Part shown: piece after piece, positions 7,001-13,914 of the stretch | Position numbering within the stretch: position 1 is the first letter of the stretch | Layout: each line of letters begins with the position of its first letter | From: a virus | Direction: 5' to 3' (one strand) | Virus record (IMG/VR): IMGVR_UViG_3300008469_000004 | Location: 1-45,465 of that record | Length of the DNA: 45,465 nucleotides | The notes under the pieces: generated by a model | The model's input: only the letters and a program-made list of their open reading frames with translations | Told to the model about the DNA's origin: nothing | Databases searched by the model: none | Made by a program: the position numbers and the translations under genes

Positions 7001-10000
7001 CTACATATCTATTAGTAGTTTCTTTATCGGCAGCACCAAGTATAATTTTACCATCTTTCCAAAAAAACTTTTTACCAGACAGTATATCCGGTAGTTTGCC
7101 TTGTGCATACCTTGCTAAAGTACTTTTGATTAGATCTGCATGCTCCGCGTCTAAACCATACATTTTTTTATTTGCTATATTTATTAAGAAATCTCGCATA
7201 TCACTAAACGTACTAATTTTACTAATTTCATCTTTAAAATCAATATAGGTACCTGTTTCTGGAGTTTTATTAGCACTTGTCTTTTGATTTTTTGCTTCAG
7301 CTTTTGCTGTTCCTAATTTGTTTGTGTACTTTAGTACATAGTAAGTATTTTCGACGTCAGTTAGCGCTGAGTGTGCTGGTCCTGTACTTACTACCTTATC
7401 CTCATCTGCAGCATACTTAGCTACTAGCTTTTCTAGTCCCGTTTTTATGTCGTAATCATACACCTGCTTATCTGCAATAATATCTTCACCAAATGTGTAT
7501 CTAAGTGCATCTACATCAAACCCTGCATTTTTAGCTATTATGTTCGTACTACCCATAAACTCTTTAAGCTGATTAGTCGCATCTGTGCTATCTGTAAATT
7601 TGTCTATTTTACGTTTGACTGCTTCAGCTACATCTTTACCAAACCAGTTATACCCATGTTTAAACTTTTGACCACTATGATGAGGTTTTAACTTGCCGTT
7701 ACCATCAAACAACATATTTTTGTTAAGCAACAATTCAAGTCTATCGATTTCCTTACCATTCTTATACTTTATCGCTGCAACTTCCCATACATTCCCAGTA
7801 TACCCTTCTGTACCTTTAGCCTTAAAGTTAGCTCCAGTAGTTTCCGTATCTAGTATAATATAGGTATCATTAGCCCCTGTTATACTAGCTATATCATTAC
7901 TATACTTCGTTGGCTGTTTGTCATATTTTTTGTTAATTTCTTTAGCTGGGTAATCTTTCAAGTCTACTTCAACAATATCGCCCATATTAGCTTCTTTAAG
8001 ACCATAGATCTCTGCAGTAGTTTTGTCTGTTAGTAACTTATCTTTAAGTTTTTTATTCTCTTTAATATTGTCCATTAACTCACGCCTAAACCACTTAAAC
8101 TTAGCTAAGTTAGCTTTATCTAAGCCACTAGTATCGAAAGTACCAAGTAGATTATACGCTTGCTCTAAGAAGTCATAAATTTTAGGTAGTTTTAAGTATC
8201 CTTTATTATACTCATCCATATTGCCTAGTATATCTTGTATAGTGCCATAAGTAGCATCATGTACCGTCATTGCTCCATTCTTAAGGCCTCCAATACTCGC
8301 TAGCAGTAATGCCGCATCTTCTGAATGTTGGTTATTAACTGCTAGTGACGTTCTATTATTCATTTCCCAATAGGCCATTAGTGGTATGTCACCCTCTTTT
8401 TCAGCTTCTTGTAGTAATACATTCTTTTTCTTTTGTACTGACATATAAGAGCCTTCATCCGCTAAAGTTTCTTCTTCTGATACATCTTCATCGGTTTTTT
8501 TATTTAATAGCCTAGTTACAGCACCAGGAAACTGTCCTTTCCACTGTCCTTTAAACCACTGCTGTATTCTACTATATACATTACCAACTTTGTCTATATT
8601 TTTATTCATTAACCCTCTATAAGTAACTACTTGTGGGAATGTTTTTTCTAGTGCAGAAACCATTGATCCGCCTAGCAAATCAGCAAAATGCTTAGACGCT
8701 ATATTATATTCGTCTCTAGTCATTTCTCCTATAACTACATTTTCTAAGCCTTTAATATTGTGCAGTATACCTCTAGCTGCAACTCTATCCCCTTTAGCTA
8801 GTCCATTAGCAACCTTAAACACTCTTAATGCTATATCTTGACCTACACCAGCTTTTACATTCTTTTTATGCTGTCCATAAAACCATGTCATTACAGGAGC
8901 CTTAGCAGTATCTCTAATGTCTATACCTACTTCTTTTAGCGCACGTAGTGCTCTTCTAGGCGCATTTTTACCTGAAGCATTAACTGCATCAATAACAACT
9001 TCATATGGGTCTTGATAAGCTTCTCCATTTTTAGGTTTCTTACCATTAAAGTAAACACCAAACGATCTTAACATCTTTATTAGCTTATTTCGTTCTGTAT
9101 TGTTAGCAGATAACCCAACTACATTGATTAGCGTATTCATTACACCAGAGGCACTAGCATCTGCACCAAACATATAGTTAGTCTTAATACCGTCTTTTAA
9201 ATTCCCTTCCCTTATATTTTTAATCGCATGTAATAAGGATAATGCTTTAAATCCAGACATACCATATATAGGGCTACCTTCTCTCGTGATCTCTGTAGCT
9301 AAGTTATCCGCTACTGCGTTATCATTAGAAAACACTTCTTTAAGCGTAAAATCTAACTCGTTATCTACACCTTCATTTAATATTGCGTTAACTCTATCTT
9401 GTTGCTTTTGCTTTTTAGTTTTGCTAGACGCTTTAATAGCAATACTTTTAAGTTCATCTGCAATTTCATTAACTGCAAATTTAAGCTGTTTTTTAGTAGT
9501 TATAACACTTTGTTCATTTGAAGTTATTATATTTCGAGCTATCACTTTATCATGCTGAAAGTTTAATATATTATTAATTAATGAAATTCTTTCATTAACA
9601 TCTACTTTATACTCAAAATATAATTTATCTTTTTTCAAGTAATCCCAATTATCTAGGATGTCTCTAAAGTTTTGTTTTTTAGCCCAGTTAGCTCCTGCTA
9701 TACTCTCATTTAAAAAGTTATCACCATTAGTACCAACAATTCCTAACATCAATCTAGCACTATCAGTATCAGCTAAAAATGCATCTATTGTATCACCTTG
9801 TTGTAGTCCTTTCTTATATTTTGTAGCCCATTGGTCAAATAATTTAACTACTTCCGGCTTTATTTTAAGAGGCTTATTAATTAAGTTTCTTACTGCTTTT
9901 TCTTGTACACTTGACAGCTTTTTCTTATCAGTAAGCACATTATAGTCTTTATCTACCATTGTTTTACTAGGTACTTCAGTATTACCAATATTTAGCATAG

Positions 10001-13000
10001 GCTTAAGTTTTCTAAAGGCATTAGCGTTTTTAGACTCACCATCTATCATATCTGCCACTTTTAATACTTTACCTATTGCTACAACTCTATCATTTTTTAA
10101 ATCTGTTTTACTTTTAAGACCCAATTGTGCCGGCTTAGCAGTACCATCACCACCATCTAACTGTATATTACTAGTATTATATATTAGTCCGTCAGGCTGC
10201 GACGTTATAATACCTAACTTTTCTGCTAATTTTATACCCTGCATCCCTATTTTTGTATATGCTTTAGCCCTATCTTTAGGTCCACCCGTTAGTGTTAAAC
10301 CATAACTATGAACATAATCTTTACCTATTTGTGCAGCTACCTTATACTCAGCAGCCCCGTCTGGAATATCTAATGCACCTTCATTAATTGCTTCATGTTT
10401 TGCAGACGTAACCGAAGAATTAACTTGATTTAGTGTTACTGTAGCCAATCTAAACGCTGCAGACTTCTTATCGTCACTGTTATTTAAAATACTAAACTCT
10501 GTACTATTTGTAGCTATCTTACCTACTTTTTTAGCTATATTGTCAAATGCCTCACCTATTACACTATCTCTATTAGCAGCATCCAACTTTTGGAATACAT
10601 CACCCTCTAGCTTACTGTCAGTATCTCTAATTTCATCTACTGCATCTAAGTTACCGTTTACTGCTATATCCCATAGCCCATTATCACTAAGCACATTCAT
10701 TCTTTTATGCTTTCTGTTAACACTAGTATCTACATCTACCGTATCACTTGTCTGAGTGTCTATCTGAGCTTGCTTAGCAGTTTTCCATGTAGCTACCTCT
10801 ATACCAGCCCCAAGACCAGCTAAATTACGTGCACCTTGTTCCATTGTACTTTTTTGTTTATCACTATAATTAGTGGCTTTAATATCGTTATTCACTTTAG
10901 TATTAAGGATATTTAACATTTGAGTTTTTGCTTCAGGCGTTTTTGTAGTTTTCCATTCTTGCACAGCTTTAGTTAAGCCATCAGCACCAAGAGTCTTTTC
11001 GTACTTATTCAGTAACTCAGTGTCTATTTCAGCTCCGTCTATTACATCAGCTATGTGACTCAGTACGTCAGCTTTGTTATTAGTAACTGTAGCAGCGTCA
11101 TCTACATTCACTTCTGCTTCTACTGCTGGTGTTTCTTGTGGTTCTTCTGCCTTAGTCTCGTTAGAGCTTAGAATTATTTCAGCGTTCTGCTTAGCTTCTG
11201 CAAATATATCTTGTATTTCATTTTTATGCAACTGCATAAATGCTTTTTTACCATCAGTTTCTGGGTACTTTTTAGGGTTACTAGCCATATCTAGAACAGT
11301 ACTTAATATATCATCTTTACTGTATTTAACACCAGGATCAAATTCTTCGAACCCTTCAGTAGTTTCTATAGGAGTACTACCATAACTAGCCATTTTTTCT
11401 TCTATTTTACCTATATTAGCTACTGCTTTTTCTATATCAGCTTTAGGACTTTTTGTTCCAGCTACTGAGTCTATGACTTCATTACCTAAGCTACTGAGCG
11501 TAGTAGGTGCTCCCATATGCACTGCTCCACCCGCTCCACTAAACGCGGCATTCAGTATATCTACTGCTTTTTGTCTAAACAGCTCTTTACCTTTTTCTGT
11601 ACTTAGATCTACTTTATTAGCCTCTTCTATAGCTGTTTGCACACCCTCTTGTGCAAATTCTAACCCACTTTCAGCCGTTATTTTACCAGCAGCCTTAACA
11701 GCTGATTTAGCTAATTTCATACCTATACTACTTGGAGTATATTTAATCATTGAACCTACTGCATTAACTACGTCTCCAGTAGTCCCTTTTACTATGCTTA
11801 CATCAGCTAATCTATCTAGGTATAAACCACCTAAATTAAGTAAGTATTTACTAGCTATTTCTTTTGTATTAGCCTTCCGCCCAGTATTTTTTTCAAACTC
11901 ATCTAATTGATCATTAACTTGTCCCGCATTAACTACAAGCAGCCCTGTGTTCTTACCAGCTATATTTATACTCTTCTGTAGTATATTAGCATTGCTTGCA
12001 GCCTCTTTATAAATATCTGCTATTGCCGTCGCTTTTTGTGCTCTACTAAGTTCTTTAGTAGCTTTAACTGCTTTTATTGCTTCAGAAGCTGTTTTACCAG
12101 CCGTAACGCCTACTTTACCTAGCCCAAGTCCTTTAGTACCAACTACCAATCCAGCCATCATACCTAAACTGTATGCTGTCATATCCGTATTAGCAAACGC
12201 ATTACTCATTATATTAATTGTATCTTTTTTATCTATGTTTGACAGAATATTATTTATTGCAGTTAATGCGCCATCTTTTCCACTGAAGTTTTCGATAAAC
12301 TTATCAAACGCACCTTTGTCCTCTTCTTTAATCTCATGAGCATTTGCCGCTAAGACTTTTTGTATAGCAGCACTATACTTTTTAGTATACGTATCGTCAT
12401 ACCCAGTCCATTTAGAAACGATACCTTCTTTTTTAGCTTCATTACCTACGTCCCAGCCATGTCCAGTATACTTCTTTAGCGCTTCACCTACAAAGTCTGC
12501 AGTATCTAGTATACCAGTTTTTAAAAACCCTTGAGCTACACCAGGTAGAAAATTACTTATTTTGTCACCTATACTTTGCTCAGGTAGTTCACTTTGTTGT
12601 GGTTGAGTAGCAGCCGTATTTAAGCCATAGCCTAGCTTATAGTACTCCATTCCGCTAGTGCCGTTACCATCTTTCTTATTTAAGTTCTTGCTTCCTTGTA
12701 CCCCTAGCAAGTGTGCTGCGAATATCTTCCCACTCAAATCCGCACTGTCCGTAGCACTTCCCTTCAGCTGTCTAGCTAAGTCAAGTACATGCACCTTAGC
12801 TAGCTTATCTTGCCCTTTAGCATCGTTTAAAAACTTTTCTTTACTAGTAAACCCGTATTTCCCAGTCCACACTTTAGGGTCGTCTAAGTCACTGTTCTTA
12901 GTGCCTCTTTTAACTACCCCCAAGTCAGCTAGTCTACTTGCTCCAAATTGGTAAGCACCAACATACCCATATATGTTATCTGCCTTGTAGTCCCCGCTAG

Positions 13001-13853
13001 ATTCTCTTTCTTTCAGTGCGTCTAGCAGTGGTTGTGTGTTAGTTGCTTTTGCTGGTATACTAGCAGCTTCTCTGCCTACTGTTTTCATTATGCTATGAAT
13101 ACTAGCGTTCTCATTAACTTTAGTGTTTCTAGCGTCACCCCAGTAGCTTCCGTCATTATACTCTTCCGTATACCCTCTACCTAAGTCTTTAGTATATTTC
13201 TCTGGAGCACCCATTTGGTAAGTTCTGCCTTTTAGTGCATCTAATCTACCGTGCCCTGTTTCTTCTAGTGTATGCGCAACGTTCTTAGGAAATGCCAGTA
13301 CCATTTGTACTTCATCACCTAAATCTGGTCTATAACCACCTTTATGCCCTTTAGTAAAGTGAGCGTAGTTATTTTTTACTTCTTCTTCTGGAGTAGCTCC
13401 AGAGTACGCAGACACATAACCTACTTTAGTAGCACCGTCTTTAGTTTTACCTTGATATACCAAGCCTACATCTTTTAAAGGGTAATACTGACGTTGTTCA
13501 TTACCTAGTTCATCTACCGTAGGTTTATAGTAACGCCCATTATCATAAATCAGTTGGTCTTCCGCTGCTGCTTTTCCGAACATATATTGCCAGTCTGCAG
13601 CATTAGCGTCATTGTATATTTTATTCTTATTGCTAAATGTACCTACGCCATCTATTGTGTAAGTACCGTCTTTTTGTAAACTCGGAGCGTTAGTATCAGT
13701 CCATATATCACCAGTTTTGGCGATATTAGCCAGCTTGTCAAGTTTTTCTTGTTTTCGCTTCTGTAGATTTTCTAGCTTAGTGTCAACCGTAGATAACGCG
13801 TCCATTTGGATGCCGAGATCTTGTTGCGCTAGTAAGTAGTCTGTTTGGCTCAT
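4020..13853 (-). CDS. Giant virion RNA polymerase with lysozyme-like, DEDDh exonuclease and HEXXH domains
   Basis: This 3277-residue protein is the last gene of the late cluster, the position of the N4 virion RNA polymerase (about 3500 residues). Domains in order: residues about 275-410 resemble a lysozyme/transglycosylase, with LKERESSGDY (E284) and VGAYQFGASRLADLG. A Gly-rich hydrophobic stretch lies near 560-590. A single-subunit RNA polymerase spans about 1380-1900: FEYKVDVNER (D1418-R1422, DxxGR-like), FGADASASG (motif A, D1565), RDTAKAPVMTWFYGQ (motif B, R1647, K1651, Y1659), and TVHDATYG (motif C, H1865-D1866). A DEDDh exonuclease follows: LDTETTG (D2002, E2004), NAGFD (D2113), HSALTD (H2161, D2166). 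HEVEH at 2289-2293 looks like a zinc metallopeptidase helix. The C-terminal 900 residues are helical and unrecognised. The likely role is injection with the genome, wall passage and early transcription. Start ATG follows AAGGAATTTTA. Confidence 0.88.
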   Translation of the reverse strand: MSQTDYLLAQQDLGIQMDALSTVDTKLENLQKRKQEKLDKLANIAKTGDIWTDTNAPSLQKDGTYTIDGVGTFSNKNKIYNDANAADWQYMFGKAAAEDQLIYDNGRYYKPTVDELGNEQRQYYPLKDVGLVYQGKTKDGATKVGYVSAYSGATPEEEVKNNYAHFTKGHKGGYRPDLGDEVQMVLAFPKNVAHTLEETGHGRLDALKGRTYQMGAPEKYTKDLGRGYTEEYNDGSYWGDARNTKVNENASIHSIMKTVGREAASIPAKATNTQPLLDALKERESSGDYKADNIYGYVGAYQFGASRLADLGVVKRGTKNSDLDDPKVWTGKYGFTSKEKFLNDAKGQDKLAKVHVLDLARQLKGSATDSADLSGKIFAAHLLGVQGSKNLNKKDGNGTSGMEYYKLGYGLNTAATQPQQSELPEQSIGDKISNFLPGVAQGFLKTGILDTADFVGEALKKYTGHGWDVGNEAKKEGIVSKWTGYDDTYTKKYSAAIQKVLAANAHEIKEEDKGAFDKFIENFSGKDGALTAINNILSNIDKKDTINIMSNAFANTDMTAYSLGMMAGLVVGTKGLGLGKVGVTAGKTASEAIKAVKATKELSRAQKATAIADIYKEAASNANILQKSINIAGKNTGLLVVNAGQVNDQLDEFEKNTGRKANTKEIASKYLLNLGGLYLDRLADVSIVKGTTGDVVNAVGSMIKYTPSSIGMKLAKSAVKAAGKITAESGLEFAQEGVQTAIEEANKVDLSTEKGKELFRQKAVDILNAAFSGAGGAVHMGAPTTLSSLGNEVIDSVAGTKSPKADIEKAVANIGKIEEKMASYGSTPIETTEGFEEFDPGVKYSKDDILSTVLDMASNPKKYPETDGKKAFMQLHKNEIQDIFAEAKQNAEIILSSNETKAEEPQETPAVEAEVNVDDAATVTNNKADVLSHIADVIDGAEIDTELLNKYEKTLGADGLTKAVQEWKTTKTPEAKTQMLNILNTKVNNDIKATNYSDKQKSTMEQGARNLAGLGAGIEVATWKTAKQAQIDTQTSDTVDVDTSVNRKHKRMNVLSDNGLWDIAVNGNLDAVDEIRDTDSKLEGDVFQKLDAANRDSVIGEAFDNIAKKVGKIATNSTEFSILNNSDDKKSAAFRLATVTLNQVNSSVTSAKHEAINEGALDIPDGAAEYKVAAQIGKDYVHSYGLTLTGGPKDRAKAYTKIGMQGIKLAEKLGIITSQPDGLIYNTSNIQLDGGDGTAKPAQLGLKSKTDLKNDRVVAIGKVLKVADMIDGESKNANAFRKLKPMLNIGNTEVPSKTMVDKDYNVLTDKKKLSSVQEKAVRNLINKPLKIKPEVVKLFDQWATKYKKGLQQGDTIDAFLADTDSARLMLGIVGTNGDNFLNESIAGANWAKKQNFRDILDNWDYLKKDKLYFEYKVDVNERISLINNILNFQHDKVIARNIITSNEQSVITTKKQLKFAVNEIADELKSIAIKASSKTKKQKQQDRVNAILNEGVDNELDFTLKEVFSNDNAVADNLATEITREGSPIYGMSGFKALSLLHAIKNIREGNLKDGIKTNYMFGADASASGVMNTLINVVGLSANNTERNKLIKMLRSFGVYFNGKKPKNGEAYQDPYEVVIDAVNASGKNAPRRALRALKEVGIDIRDTAKAPVMTWFYGQHKKNVKAGVGQDIALRVFKVANGLAKGDRVAARGILHNIKGLENVVIGEMTRDEYNIASKHFADLLGGSMVSALEKTFPQVVTYRGLMNKNIDKVGNVYSRIQQWFKGQWKGQFPGAVTRLLNKKTDEDVSEEETLADEGSYMSVQKKKNVLLQEAEKEGDIPLMAYWEMNNRTSLAVNNQHSEDAALLLASIGGLKNGAMTVHDATYGTIQDILGNMDEYNKGYLKLPKIYDFLEQAYNLLGTFDTSGLDKANLAKFKWFRRELMDNIKENKKLKDKLLTDKTTAEIYGLKEANMGDIVEVDLKDYPAKEINKKYDKQPTKYSNDIASITGANDTYIILDTETTGANFKAKGTEGYTGNVWEVAAIKYKNGKEIDRLELLLNKNMLFDGNGKLKPHHSGQKFKHGYNWFGKDVAEAVKRKIDKFTDSTDATNQLKEFMGSTNIIAKNAGFDVDALRYTFGEDIIADKQVYDYDIKTGLEKLVAKYAADEDKVVSTGPAHSALTDVENTYYVLKYTNKLGTAKAEAKNQKTSANKTPETGTYIDFKDEISKISTFSDMRDFLINIANKKMYGLDAEHADLIKSTLARYAQGKLPDILSGKKFFWKDGKIILGAADKETTNRYVELILHEVEHDLTANYIRSKEGQKSNEFKYMSRMVDKLEQIILSGSVTEDTRDRINYVVQQKDKANAVAELTAILRAEPKFAEEISNVVYGETKTGFVTRLLTAVKNLVKKALGKNDKLSFENTAIALESFRNNNVRDKTGKAGLSAGIGKKSAVGLINAATAGMLGKVFTTSAYVVGPLVGRAHNELKRISTYRGVSNLIKHGMWNSKFAAKLRTSLGVDDSVPEKVLKELLAIGNDITQKSYKILTEDIPQLRSGINAVYKSKAKQKMINKIFAKTGLAYLLVDSKAEKALLGNSSIEDMLAKFKPTHRQEVYAEEIAEFYNTGKLGANMYTNSYGILFTGSGLNELEFNQYVALKALGKIDGGLELLRDMNSKHNNVYTALRETVLQVKATSEKLKEDSDFEGHFTLDVTDKVYEYKLVPPGVANEVKYAGSQWKKVDNGMPKGYDVYMRELDSGFIAKGIGISTERFTNGQRLQTTWVKEQLKKDPGFLEKNNISTSFKDGKRVYKLNLTEKLKEKELSLVNDVSESLFRTLVQNKEMIEMETLKDIIRKKAIMKVDSSNVKELGMEIRRHKLGKKTKKPIPMFVKFDKDLGEIPKEIKDFYATPEGKVSHFNDFHKSFDVVRADMKHILLDSEPTALFKQGTIPRKAENIYRHLVSMFKIRLIANPAKLLGDAAANSVLLADVPLEAMTKYGKEYPREMEKLTAYRNKKIELELKELSNPGQYTKQLAAIDKKIKGSKMYPALKHGFVQSLSTGMLLKDFESIRGLQKDLDTVLDKLLNINEKERTWLGTIVEKFSKAGFQGEDAIRAIARTTKSSKIVSKELEAIAGRLEKMKNDGDIVRYVGELLGSPSSEFVRQSSNTMVNIDGVSRWILYNHLMDTGVDEEKAAKQALDTFIDYRVNLPEEVKILSDLGILLFPNFWMKYQRVLYKLLKDSPVSGTAGYAIEELLGMGGNHPLDSNILHKLMSGTVAGVVDPLDDKIYNAYWWLF

Positions 13854-13861
13854 TAAAATTC

Positions 13862-13906
13862 CTTAAGCGTATATATTTCTTATATTATACCTTATATACG
13901 CTTAAG
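13862..13906 (-). promoter_or_regulatory. 14-bp inverted repeat covering the giant gene's ribosome site
   Basis: On the + strand CTTAAGCGTATATA (13862-13875) and TATATACGCTTAAG (13893-13906) are perfect 14-base inverted repeats separated by 17 bases. On the transcribed strand the 3' arm runs into the ribosome site AAGGA (13864-13860), so three of its five bases are in the stem. The TATAAT of the promoter motif lies in the loop, so a transcript starting there would lack the 5' arm and leave the ribosome site free. Confidence 0.65.
13884..13905 (-). promoter_or_regulatory. Late promoter motif in front of the giant gene
   Basis: The - strand reads TTAAGC, 10 bases, TATAAT, then A. It is one of six intergenic copies of the same motif. 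The predicted start of transcription (about 7 bases past TATAAT, near 13877) is about 24 bases upstream of the ATG at 13853. No TTGACA-like -35 box lies 17 bases upstream of TATAAT. Confidence 0.6.
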
Positions 13907-13914
13907 TTTAGCTT

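Noticed and set aside
4366-12954. Many + strand open frames opposite the giant gene
   Set aside because: They lie antisense to a continuous 3277-codon frame with clear domains, lack ribosome sites and have the Ser/Leu/Cys-rich composition expected of shadow frames.
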